A DNA stretch of 64,000 nt from an uncultured Burkholderiales bacterium (GTDB lineage: Bacteria; Pseudomonadota; Gammaproteobacteria; Burkholderiales; Burkholderiaceae_C): positions 62,001 to 126,000 of the forward strand of contig CAMFGY010000003.1 in NCBI GenBank assembly GCA_945952065.1, read 5' to 3'. Positions within the stretch are counted from its first letter, which is position 1; every line of letters starts with the position of its first letter. A model generated the notes under the pieces. That model worked only from the letters and a program-made list of their open reading frames with translations. It had not been told where the DNA came from and searched no databases. This document shows, piece after piece, positions 1-7,973 of this stretch. A program made the translations under genes and the position numbers.

Positions 1-2
1 GC

Positions 3-56
3 GCGGGCGAGTTGAGCGATTTGGGCGGCTTGCTCGGCAGCCTGCTGAAGGGCTGA
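3..56 (+). CDS. C-terminal end of a CDS entering from the left (…AGELSDLGGLLGSLLKG*)
   Basis: Open frame from the window edge to TGA at 54-56; too short to assign. Confidence 0.4.
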   Translation, partial: AGELSDLGGLLGSLLKG

Positions 57-158
57 TTACCCTTCTTGCCGCTTCTCGCCGCTTCTCGCCGGTGCTTGCT
101 GAGGCAGGGCAGCGGCGCGAGCCTTGGCGCCTCAGTTGGGTGACACAGCTGAGGCGAT

Positions 159-995
159 TCAGCGCCGCCAGTCCGCTTCAATAAAACGCAGCACGCTGTC
201 TTCGTGGTGCGGGCCTATCACCTGATGGGCTTCTTGCTTGACCGCCGCAATCGCGTTGCTGACGGCAATGCCGCGATGCGCGGCGCGCAGCATCTTGATG
301 TCGTTGACATGGTCGCCAAAAACCACCACTTCGCGGTCTTGCAAGCCGTAGCGCTCGGCCAGGGTCTTGATGCCTTGGTCTTTGGTGGCGCGGCGGTCGT
401 GCACCGTCAACCAGGGCCAGCCGGGTTTGTAGAGGTCTTCGGCCAGATGGGTTTCCACCGCATCGCCACAAAGTGCATCGATCTCCGCCTGCAGCGCTGC
501 CAGCGGCGCTTCGCGCTCCACCACCACAAAGGTCACCGCGGGGTCGCGCAATTCATCGGCCAGTCTGGCGCTGTGGCGCAGGCGCGGGTCGCCGTTGCGC
601 AGGCGCTCGTCCACAAAGCTCTGCTGCGCTTCGTTGTGTACCGATTGATAAAACAGCTGATCGCCCTTGGGCCCATGCGTTGAGACAAAAGGCATCAGGC
701 CGTGGCGTTGAATCAGCGCGAGCACGGCACGCGCCAGCTCCGGCGCCATGGCATGCACCAACTCATGTTGGCAACTGGCCATCTCGCTGATGTAGGCGCC
801 ATTGGAAGAAATCACCGGCAGGCGCAGTGGCAGGTCGCCGAGGATTTGGCGGATCGAGCTGACATGGCGCGCGCTGGCCACGGTGAACAGCAGGCCTTCA
901 TCGAGCAGTCGGATCAGGCCCGCGCGGGTGCTGGGGGCCAGGCGCCCTTGGGCGTCCAGCAAGGTGCCGTCGAGATCGGAAACATAAAGCGTCAT
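159..995 (-). CDS. Cof-type HAD-superfamily hydrolase
   Basis: N-terminal MTLYVSDLDGTLLD (DxDGT) and C-terminal VVVFGDHVNDIKML; likely start is the internal Met of ORF 159..1019. Confidence 0.85.
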   Translation of the reverse strand: MTLYVSDLDGTLLDAQGRLAPSTRAGLIRLLDEGLLFTVASARHVSSIRQILGDLPLRLPVISSNGAYISEMASCQHELVHAMAPELARAVLALIQRHGLMPFVSTHGPKGDQLFYQSVHNEAQQSFVDERLRNGDPRLRHSARLADELRDPAVTFVVVEREAPLAALQAEIDALCGDAVETHLAEDLYKPGWPWLTVHDRRATKDQGIKTLAERYGLQDREVVVFGDHVNDIKMLRAAHRGIAVSNAIAAVKQEAHQVIGPHHEDSVLRFIEADWRR

Positions 996-1026
996 GAGGG
1001 CTGCAATTGTCGCAAACAAGAATGAA

Positions 1027-1052
1027 CAAGGGCGGCTCGCGGGCCGCCCTTG
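1027..1052 (-). terminator. Hairpin terminator downstream of phoH
   Basis: AAGGGCGGC-tcgcgg-GCCGCCCTT just after the phoH stop in the minus direction. Confidence 0.55.
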
Positions 1053-1075
1053 ACGTGGTGCCGGGTGCGCTGTGT

Positions 1076-2821
1076 TTAAAGCACTTCCGAAGCAAAGTCC
1101 GCCAGGCGCGAGCGTTCGCCGCGTGCCAGCGTCACATGGCCGCTGTGGGCCCAGCCCTTGAAGCGGTCCACGGCAAAAGTCAGGCCTGAGCTGCCTTCGG
1201 TCAGATAAGGCGTGTCGATCTGCGCGAGATTGCCCAGGCAGACGATCTTGGTGCCGGGGCCGGCGCGGGTGATCAAGGTCTTCATCTGCTTGGGCGTCAG
1301 GTTTTGCGCCTCGTCGATGATGACGAACTTGTTCAGGAAGGTGCGGCCCCGCATGAAGTTCAGGCTCTTGATCTTGATCTTGCTGCGTACCAAATCATTG
1401 GTGGCGGCGCGGCCCCATTCGCCAGCGGCGCTGTCGCCGCGCGCCAGCACTTCCAGGTTGTCGTCCAGCGCGCCCATCCAGGGGCTCATCTTTTCTTCTT
1501 CGGTGCCGGGCAAGAAGCCGATGTCCTCGCCGACGGGCACGGTCACGCGGGTGACGATGATCTCGCTGTAACGGCGGTCGTCCAGCACTTGTGACAGGCC
1601 GGCAGCCAAGGTCATCAAGGTCTTGCCGGTGCCGGCGGTGCCGGTCAGGGTGACGAAGTCGCAGTCCGGATCCATCAGCAGATTGAGCGCAAAGTTCTGC
1701 TCGCGGTTGCGCGCCGTCACGCCCCAGACCGAGTTCTTTTGATTGCCGTAATCCTTCAGTGTTCGCAGCACCGCGGTCTTGCCCGTGATCTCCAGCACCT
1801 TGGCGTACAGCGGCGCCGCGCCGGGCGCTTCCAAGTACACCAATTCATTGACCAGCAGCGAGGGCACCAGGGGCCCGCTGATGCGGTAGAAGGTCAGGCC
1901 GCCTTGCTGCCAGCTTTCCATGGTCTTGCCATGGCGCTCCCAGAAGTCGGCCGGCAGCGCCTGTACGCCGGTGTAGAGCAGGTCGGAGTCTTCCAGCGTT
2001 TTGTCGTTGCGGTAGTCCTCGGTGGGCAGGCCCAAAGCACGGGCCTTGATGCGCATATTGATGTCTTTGGACACCAGCACCACTTCGCGGCCCGGGTTCT
2101 TCAGCTTCAGCGCCTGTACCACCGCCAGGATTTGGTTGTCGGCCTTGCCTTGCGGCAGCCCCGCCGGCAGCGGGGTGTCGATCAACTCGGTTTGGAAGAA
2201 CAGCTTGCCGCCGGCTTCGCGGTGGCCGGTGTGGTCCAGCGGCAGGCCCTTGGCCATTTCTTCGACGCCGCTGCTCTTGAGGCCCCCGGCCAAATTGTCC
2301 AACTCTCGGCTGACTTGGCGCACATTGCGCGCCACTTCGGTCATGCCTTTTTTGTGGCCGTCCATCTCCTCCAGGGTGATCATGGGCAAGTAGATGTCGT
2401 GCTCTTCAAAACGGAACAAGCACATCGGGTCGTGCATCAGCACATTGGTGTCCAGCACAAACAGCTTGGTGGCTTCGCCGTTGGCGGGCTTGCTGGACGC
2501 TTTGCGCGCAGGTGCTTTGCTGGGCTTGGGCGCCAGGGTTCGGGCGGCCTGCACAGCGCTGGGCGCGAAGGTGGTTTGCACCGGTTCGGCTGGCGAGGTG
2601 CTGACGATTGGCGCCGCGGTCTTGCCAGCGCTTGCCTTGGCGCGAGCCTTTCCTGCAGAGGACTCGGCGGATTTGACGGATGCGACCGGGGTTGGTGCGG
2701 GCTTGGTGGCCGCGACCGTTTTGCGTTGGCTGTTGTCGGGCTTGCTGACCGTCAGCGTGGTTTCAAATGCGCTTGACTCTAGACGGCTGGCGCGTTTTGT
2801 CGGGGCTTTGGGCAGAGGCAT
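1076..2821 (-). CDS. PhoH family protein (PIN domain + PhoH ATPase)
   Basis: PIN motif KLFVLDTNVLMHDP, Walker A GTAGTGKT, VIIDEAQN. Confidence 0.9.
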   Translation of the reverse strand: MPLPKAPTKRASRLESSAFETTLTVSKPDNSQRKTVAATKPAPTPVASVKSAESSAGKARAKASAGKTAAPIVSTSPAEPVQTTFAPSAVQAARTLAPKPSKAPARKASSKPANGEATKLFVLDTNVLMHDPMCLFRFEEHDIYLPMITLEEMDGHKKGMTEVARNVRQVSRELDNLAGGLKSSGVEEMAKGLPLDHTGHREAGGKLFFQTELIDTPLPAGLPQGKADNQILAVVQALKLKNPGREVVLVSKDINMRIKARALGLPTEDYRNDKTLEDSDLLYTGVQALPADFWERHGKTMESWQQGGLTFYRISGPLVPSLLVNELVYLEAPGAAPLYAKVLEITGKTAVLRTLKDYGNQKNSVWGVTARNREQNFALNLLMDPDCDFVTLTGTAGTGKTLMTLAAGLSQVLDDRRYSEIIVTRVTVPVGEDIGFLPGTEEEKMSPWMGALDDNLEVLARGDSAAGEWGRAATNDLVRSKIKIKSLNFMRGRTFLNKFVIIDEAQNLTPKQMKTLITRAGPGTKIVCLGNLAQIDTPYLTEGSSGLTFAVDRFKGWAHSGHVTLARGERSRLADFASEVL

Positions 2822-2897
2822 GGCAGGGTGTCAGGCGGCGTTAATTCGGCGCGGACGCCGAGGGCAAGGAAACAAGCAAGCGTCGCGGAAGCAAAAA

Positions 2898-2933
2898 AAC
2901 AAAAGCCGCACAGGCCAATGTGCGGCTTTTGTT
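2898..2933 (-). terminator. Strong hairpin, probable terminator
   Basis: CAAAAGCCGCACA-ggccaa-TGTGCGGCTTTTG. Confidence 0.6.
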
Positions 2934-3121
2934 GTGGACTTCAGGACTCTCGGGCATGGAACCATTATGCACAAAGCCTGGTGACACTCGCTCGGCCTTT
3001 ATAAGGGCATTTATGAGGGCCTTGATGACGGCTTTGCGATGGCCATTTCGGCGGCCTCGGGCCCAGTGCCTGCCGCTTCAGATAGACGAAGGCGGGCACC
3101 AAGGGGGGCTAACGGGCACAA

Positions 3122-3160
3122 AAAAGCCGGTGTGAGCGCTGCGGCCCCACCGGCTGTTTT
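3122..3160 (-). terminator. Terminator downstream of bcp
   Basis: AGCCGGTG … CACCGGCT flanked by A/T tracts on both sides. Confidence 0.6.
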
Positions 3161-3219
3161 CATGTTGTGCTTGGGCGCGCTGCTGAGATGAGCTCCCGAA
3201 GCGCCAAGCACTGAATTGC

Positions 3220-3699
3220 TTAAGCGGCTTCCTTTTTCAAAGCGCTGACTTCCTTCAGCACTTCGTCCACATGGCCGGCAACCTTGATGCCTCGCCATTC
3301 GGCGCGCAGCACGCCATTGGCGTCGATCAAGAAGGTGGAGCGCTCAATGCCCTTGACCTTTTTGCCGTACATGATCTTGTTCTTGACCACGCCGAACATA
3401 TGGCAGAGCTTTTCTTCGGTGTCGGCGATCAGCTCAAACGGCAGTTCCAGCGTTTGCTTGAACTTTTCGTGCGAGGCCATGTTGTCGCGTGACACACCCA
3501 GCACAACTGCGCCAGCTTTCACGAAATCCTTGTGGCGATCGCGGAATTGCATGGCTTCCGTCGTGCAACCTGGTGTATTGTCCTTCGGGTAGAAGTACAG
3601 CACCACCGATTGACCCAAAAAGGTATGGGGTGTGAACTTCACGCCTCCGGTGGCAAGGGCTTCAATTTCCGGTAGGGGTTTGTTGAGCGCTGGCGTCAT
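3220..3699 (-). CDS. bcp: Peroxiredoxin (BCP/PrxQ family)
   Basis: VVLYFYPKDNTPGCTTEAMQFRD active-site motif. Confidence 0.93.
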   Translation of the reverse strand: MTPALNKPLPEIEALATGGVKFTPHTFLGQSVVLYFYPKDNTPGCTTEAMQFRDRHKDFVKAGAVVLGVSRDNMASHEKFKQTLELPFELIADTEEKLCHMFGVVKNKIMYGKKVKGIERSTFLIDANGVLRAEWRGIKVAGHVDEVLKEVSALKKEAA

Positions 3700-3861
3700 G
3701 TGGCGTTTTGTATATGATGCGCCCGGATAGGCATAGCCGCTGATTATACGTTGATCGGCCGAGCCCTCCGGCGAGCCAGGATTCGCACCTTAGGGGGATT
3801 GCCTCGACGTGGGGCTTTTTCCTTTTGACTTCCCTCTGAAATCACGCGCCGTTCAAGCGCT

Positions 3862-4239
3862 TCAAGCTGCCTCGATCAAGAGCGCGGCCAAGACCGATCG
3901 CCCCTCGCTGGCCAGCACGTTGTAGGTGCGGCAGGCGGCCGCCAGGTCCATGGTTTCCATGCCAATGCGGGCTTGGATCAGTTGCTGATAGAGCGCGGGC
4001 TTGGCGAAGCGGATGCGCGAGCCACTGCCGAAAATCACCAGCTCCGGCTTGAGTGCAAGGATTTGCTCGAAGTGCGCCTCGCTCAAGTCCTCAAAGCGGG
4101 CCAGGGGCCAGCTTTGCACCTCACCGCGCCAGGGCACCAGCAGGCTGGACTGATGCACCTCGCCATTGACCCAGACACGTGTGCCGTCGTGGCGCGAAAT
4201 GCTGTTGCCGCCTTGCGGCTCATCGAGTTGGAATTTCAT
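3862..4239 (-). CDS. Mth938-like domain-containing protein
   Basis: 125 aa; PELVIFGSGSRIRFAKP…GMETMDLAAACRTYNVLASEGRSVLAALL matches the family pattern. Confidence 0.8.
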   Translation of the reverse strand: MKFQLDEPQGGNSISRHDGTRVWVNGEVHQSSLLVPWRGEVQSWPLARFEDLSEAHFEQILALKPELVIFGSGSRIRFAKPALYQQLIQARIGMETMDLAAACRTYNVLASEGRSVLAALLIEAA

Positions 4240-4336
4240 CGGGCTTCGCCTGGGGGAAAGTGAGCTTCTTCGGATTGCGGGAGGCTTTCGATGCCAGCAC
4301 TGGGATTGGCTGCGGGGTATCCCTGCTACCCTGTGA

Positions 4337-4711
4337 TTAAATTGTCAGTTTTGCCGAGGCTGACCCGCGCACAATCCGCCGCGAAGCCCCCATGCCACCG
4401 CGCATCAGGTCAGTTGCTGCGGCTTTGTTCTCGGACACGAGAGCTTGGATTTTTACGGCCCATTCCAACAGTGCGGCCTTAACTTCCTCATCGTTCTCTC
4501 TTGACCATCTAGCAATGGTGAGAACCTCGCCCCGGTCCACCCCGGCGGCGTCTGCAATACGCATAGCGAGGGCGTCAGACATGCGCCCATAACGCGCCTG
4601 AGAAATAGCTGGCTGAGAGAAGCCAATCAGCTCCCCCAGCTCCCGGTCGGTCATGTTGGCATTGCCAAGCCCTTCTTTGGCCATCCGTACATAGTTTTCA
4701 GTGGTCAGCAT
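4337..4711 (-). CDS. HTH transcriptional regulator, candidate phage repressor
   Basis: NMTDRELGELIGFSQPAISQARYGRMSDALAMRIADAAGVDRGEVL (Cro/CI-like HTH); divergent from the early genes. Confidence 0.7.
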   Translation of the reverse strand: MLTTENYVRMAKEGLGNANMTDRELGELIGFSQPAISQARYGRMSDALAMRIADAAGVDRGEVLTIARWSRENDEEVKAALLEWAVKIQALVSENKAAATDLMRGGMGASRRIVRGSASAKLTI

Positions 4712-4799
4712 ACCGACTCCTTTGGTGTTGCCGCGAGTTTAACTAAATCGGTTCAATGCATGCTACATTTGATGCAAATTGCATAAATTGGAGGTGCGC
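4712..4799. promoter_or_regulatory. Divergent control region between repressor and early operon
   Basis: AT-rich gap containing the palindrome ATGCAA-a-TTGCAT (4772-4784) and a related AATGCATGC; GGAGG RBS before ATG 4800. Confidence 0.5.
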
Positions 4800-5054
4800 A
4801 TGATTCAGCATAGAGACGCAACGTTACAGCCCACCAAGAGGCTGACTTGCCCCCACTTCAAGGGGACTCTTGACATTCCGGCCTACACAAAATGGGCCGT
4901 TGATATCACCGTCCAATCGGACGGCATCAAGTACCAGTGGTGCGACTTCGCCCACGACAGCCAGGACGCCAAGCGCCGGGCTTTGGACCATGCGCGCCGG
5001 ATCTACGAGGGCCGCTCCTTCGTGGTTCGCGCAACCTATCAGGTGACCGCATGA
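4800..5054 (+). CDS. Early phage protein, unknown function
   Basis: MIQHRDATLQPTKRLTCPHFKGTLDIPAYTKW…; RBS GGAGG; stop overlaps the next ATG (ATGA). Confidence 0.65.
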   Translation: MIQHRDATLQPTKRLTCPHFKGTLDIPAYTKWAVDITVQSDGIKYQWCDFAHDSQDAKRRALDHARRIYEGRSFVVRATYQVTA

Positions 5055-5299
5055 GCGCCGCAGATATGCCCATGCAGCCCATCGCATGCCTGGAGATCCA
5101 GATAGCCGACCAGGCCGAAGGCTTCCGAATTGGCGACCAGGTCAAAGCCGGCGACCAAGTCGGGCGCCTGGTGTCTTTTCAGTGCCGAGGCGATGACCAG
5201 GCCGGCGCTTGGGTGCTGCTCGATGTGCCAGGTAGCCGGCACGGACAAAAGGCGCTTCGCTTTGTGAAGCTGGCCGAGCTGGTGAGGGTCAAGCCGTGA
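5051..5299 (+). CDS. Small phage protein, unknown
   Basis: 82 aa, overlaps both neighbours by 4 nt. Confidence 0.55.
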   Translation: MSAADMPMQPIACLEIQIADQAEGFRIGDQVKAGDQVGRLVSFQCRGDDQAGAWVLLDVPGSRHGQKALRFVKLAELVRVKP

Positions 5300-5562
5300 G
5301 ATGCGAACACGACACCCTGACCGCAGAGCTTCCCGGCCTGCCCCTGCTGCCTGTGAAGCCCCCCAGGACCACCCAGGCCCAGCGCATTGAGCGCATGGGC
5401 TACCAAGGCACCAAAGAGCGCCCGCGCTGCGAGTCCTGCCGCAATTGCGATATTGACTACCGCAACCCGAACAGCCTCTATGAATTTGAGGTGAGGCGCT
5501 GCACGGCCGGCGACTTCCCGGTGCTGCGCGGTGGCATCTGCAACGAGTGGACGGCCGCATGA
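5296..5562 (+). CDS. Cys-rich small phage protein
   Basis: GTG start; ERPRCESCRNCDIDYRNPNSLYEFEVRRCTAGDFPVLRGGICNEW Cys cluster; ATGA overlap with the next ORF. Confidence 0.6.
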   Translation: MRCEHDTLTAELPGLPLLPVKPPRTTQAQRIERMGYQGTKERPRCESCRNCDIDYRNPNSLYEFEVRRCTAGDFPVLRGGICNEWTAA

Positions 5563-6506
5563 GAAAGGCGGCTGTATACGCGATCAAGCAAGCACTGAAG
5601 GAGGGTTTCATCATCCTCCGGCAGTCTGAGCTCGAAGCCCTTGATGCATTGCCCAGCTGGATGACCCGCCTGTTCACCGCAATGCTGCGCTGTAGCGATT
5701 ACGGCACAGGCCAGGGTGAAACCAGCTATGCCAACTTGCAAGCGCTCCTGACCCCCATCCAGCCCCGCAGCGGGCCTAAGCATTTCGTACCTGACATGCA
5801 GGCAATCAAGAAGGCCGTCCGGCTGATGGAAGAGCGCAAGCTTTTCAGCCGTGACAAGGCCCACAGCATCGACCAAGCTCGGCTGATTTTTCTTGTTTTG
5901 CCAAGGTACGAAAAAACACGCCCTAAGGCCGAACTCGAACCCCAAACTCGAACCCCTGTGGATAGCCGAAAACCCTTTAGTAGAGGGGCATCCAAGGCGG
6001 CAGCAAGGGGAACTCGAACCCCGAACTCGAACCCCTCTTCAGCAGCCTCTTCTTTTTCTCATATAGAAGGGGATGACTTGTCCACAAACACCCCCCCTCA
6101 ACCGCCGAAGGCATCCACCCCGCCCGGCGATATCCTCATTGGCACTGCTGGCGCGGCGGCCCCCAAAATAGGCCCCCCCAGGGGGGCAGAAACGCGCCCG
6201 CCGGAGGGCGGGCACGCCCCCCGCGAATGGGCCTACTTTCCAGAATCACAGGAATGGGTCTTTGTGGCACGAGGGGAAAAAATAGGCCCCCCCAAGGGGG
6301 CAGGCACACGCCCTGCCAAGGCAGGGCACACCCCCCGGACTGCTGAAGCAGTCCCCGCGCCGGTCGATGGGCGAGCCCTCGCCATGAAAGTCGCGGACGC
6401 TCTACGGCGCAATCCCAAGAAAACAGTCTTGAAAGGGGATTCCCGCGATTTGCCGTCAGGTAAACCCACAGGGGATGCAGGCGGGGAGGGCGCTGGCGCC
6501 CTGTAG
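5559..6506 (+). CDS. Candidate replication protein (N-terminal winged-helix-like region, low-complexity C-terminus)
   Basis: MRKAAVYAIKQALKEGFIILRQSELEALDALPSWMTRLFTAMLRCSDYGTGQGETSYANLQALL…; contains iteron-like repeats and DnaA-like boxes. Confidence 0.5.
   Translation: MRKAAVYAIKQALKEGFIILRQSELEALDALPSWMTRLFTAMLRCSDYGTGQGETSYANLQALLTPIQPRSGPKHFVPDMQAIKKAVRLMEERKLFSRDKAHSIDQARLIFLVLPRYEKTRPKAELEPQTRTPVDSRKPFSRGASKAAARGTRTPNSNPSSAASSFSHIEGDDLSTNTPPQPPKASTPPGDILIGTAGAAAPKIGPPRGAETRPPEGGHAPREWAYFPESQEWVFVARGEKIGPPKGAGTRPAKAGHTPRTAEAVPAPVDGRALAMKVADALRRNPKKTVLKGDSRDLPSGKPTGDAGGEGAGAL
5931..6086. other. Candidate replication origin (iterons + DnaA-box-like sites)
   Basis: AACTCGAACCCC at 5932-5943, 5945-5956, 6011-6022 and 6024-6035; TGTGGATAG 5957-5965; TTGTCCACA 6078-6086; pyrimidine/AT-rich stretch ~6046-6069. 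Confidence 0.6.
6165..6337 (+). repeat. Two diverged copies of a ~60-nt double-hairpin unit
   Basis: Unit 1 (6165-6225): AATAGGCCCCCCCAGGGGGGCAGAAACGCGCCCGCCggaGGGCGGGCACGCCCCCC. Unit 2 (6279-6337): AATAGGCCCCCCCAAGGGGGCAGGCACACGCCCTGCCaaGGCAGGGCACACCCCCC. Confidence 0.8.
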
Positions 6507-6576
6507 GCGGGGCTTGTGATGGGTGAGGGCGGCACAGGTATTGCCGCATGCGAAATTTTGGCTTGGAGGGCCTTCT

Positions 6577-6834
6577 GTGGGCTTCTTGAAATCGGTTGGC
6601 AACTTCAGCATGTTCATGCTGGACGAATATCGCCGCACGTTGGACGTGCTGGAGGACTTGGCGCGGCAGCACTGCGGTGAAGAAGACGGAAGGGTGAAGA
6701 GCGGCTATGTCGGGGCCAATGCGCGGGCCTTGCGCCAGTTGGCCCGCCATCGCCGGGTAGAAATCGACTTCGATGATGGAGACCGCCAGGTTGTGGGCCG
6801 CTGGGTTTCCAAAGACGAGCCAGTGTCTCTATAG
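6577..6834 (+). CDS. Small phage protein, unknown
   Basis: GTG start with upstream GGAGG; …SMFMLDEYRRTLDVLEDLARQHCGEEDGRVKSGYVGANARALRQLARHRRVEIDFDDGDRQVVGRWVSKDEPVSL. Confidence 0.5.
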   Translation: MGFLKSVGNFSMFMLDEYRRTLDVLEDLARQHCGEEDGRVKSGYVGANARALRQLARHRRVEIDFDDGDRQVVGRWVSKDEPVSL

Positions 6835-6850
6835 AGGTTTCCATAGAGGC
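6826..6850. promoter_or_regulatory. CTCTATAGAGG-TTTCCATAGAGGC element, copy 1
   Basis: Perfect palindrome CTCTATAGAG overlapping a stop codon; related to the element at 9161-9204. Confidence 0.45.
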
Positions 6851-6921
6851 ACGCAAGATCATGCGGTTTCGACGCTGGCTCATCTTGTGAGCCAGCCCAT
6901 GGGCCGGAAGAATTCGGCTCT

Positions 6922-7044
6922 ATGGACTTGCGCTCTCTTCTCCCCCTCGCTCCGTTGACCCTTCGGCCCATCTTGAAAGTCGTTCTCGACTGGATGGACG
7001 CCACCGATAAGCGCCTGGCTGCGCTTGAGTCGCGCAAGTCCTGA
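6922..7044 (+). CDS. Small 40-aa ORF
   Basis: MDLRSLLPLAPLTLRPILKVVLDWMDATDKRLAALESRKS*; below the ORF-track cutoff. Confidence 0.4.
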   Translation: MDLRSLLPLAPLTLRPILKVVLDWMDATDKRLAALESRKS

Positions 7045-7073
7045 CCCCCCTCTCAACCTCAGGACGTGACCCA

Positions 7074-7373
7074 ATGAAACTGATTCTTTCCGCGCTGGCT
7101 GCGCTTGTGGCCACCGCCGTGACGCAAGCCACCGAGCTGCAAGCGGCGGGCGCCATTCGCCCCGACCATGAAACCAAATGGGGCGCCCACCGCGTCGGCC
7201 TGGAGCGCGTGGCCGAGGCCATCGCTGACGCCGAGAAAACCCTGGACGCTGACGCGCCGCTGAGCGCTGACGCCGCCGGCTTTGAAGCGCTGGGCCACCA
7301 GGTGGAAACGCTGGGCGTTTTGATTGACTCGCTGCACGACCAGGTCGCAGCGCTGATCGCCGAGAAAGGCTAA
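7074..7373 (+). CDS. Small phage protein with hydrophobic N-terminus
   Basis: MKLILSALAALVATAVTQA… 99 aa. Confidence 0.6.
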   Translation: MKLILSALAALVATAVTQATELQAAGAIRPDHETKWGAHRVGLERVAEAIADAEKTLDADAPLSADAAGFEALGHQVETLGVLIDSLHDQVAALIAEKG

Positions 7374-7376
7374 AAA

Positions 7377-7739
7377 ATGGCCTTGCTTGGACGGCACAAA
7401 GACCCCTGCTTGATCTGCAAATTTCCGCATCCGCACATCAAGCAGAACGAAGGCAAGCGCCCCTATTGGCACTGCCCGGACTGCGGGTCTTTGCTGCCGA
7501 CCAAGAACCGGGCCCAGACCGAGGGTCTGCTGGCCGGCATGATCCCCGAGGGCGCCACCCATGCGGCGGCGCCCGCCGGCAAGATCCCCGAGCCACCCAA
7601 GGCCGATAGGCCCATCATCGTGCCAAGAGACGCCGCGCCCGCCGTGATCGCGCCCGCTGCGCCGCCCGCATCGCCGGCCCCTGCCGCGCCACCGCCCAAG
7701 CCTGCCGGCTTGTGGGATGCGCTCATGTCCAAGGGTTAA
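7377..7739 (+). CDS. Zinc-ribbon-like protein with Ala/Pro-rich tail
   Basis: CLICKFPHPHIKQNEGKRPYWHCPDCGSLL (CxxC…CxxC), then a Pro/Ala-rich C-terminus. Confidence 0.65.
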   Translation: MALLGRHKDPCLICKFPHPHIKQNEGKRPYWHCPDCGSLLPTKNRAQTEGLLAGMIPEGATHAAAPAGKIPEPPKADRPIIVPRDAAPAVIAPAAPPASPAPAAPPPKPAGLWDALMSKG

Positions 7740-7743
7740 GCCC

Positions 7744-7971
7744 ATGCCAACCATCCAAACAATCCCGATTTTTGTAAACGGGCAGGGCGTAGCCTTCCTG
7801 CCTGTTTCTCCCGCCCTCGATGTTGAGCTGTTGAACTTCTCGCTCGACGTTATGGAACTGATGCCAGTGGCCGACCGCTGGGACGTGGCCTTGAAAGCCC
7901 TTCACGTCGCGTTGACGCTGCAAGGCCTGCATGAGCAAGCCCAATGCTATGCCCGCCTGGTGGATCTGTGA
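7744..7971 (+). CDS. Small phage protein, unknown (75 aa)
   Basis: MPTIQTIPIFVNGQGVAFLPVSPALDVELLNFSLDVMELM…. Confidence 0.55.
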   Translation: MPTIQTIPIFVNGQGVAFLPVSPALDVELLNFSLDVMELMPVADRWDVALKALHVALTLQGLHEQAQCYARLVDL

Positions 7972-7973
7972 CC

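Noticed and set aside
3751-3830. Possible small RNA/terminator between bcp and the Mth938-like gene (…cgtggggctttttcctttt)
   Set aside because: Pairing is weak and I could not define a convincing structure or promoter.
5932-6035. The AACTCGAACCCC repeats as a CRISPR array
   Set aside because: 12-nt units with 1-nt and 54-nt gaps inside an ORF; no spacer regularity and no cas genes.
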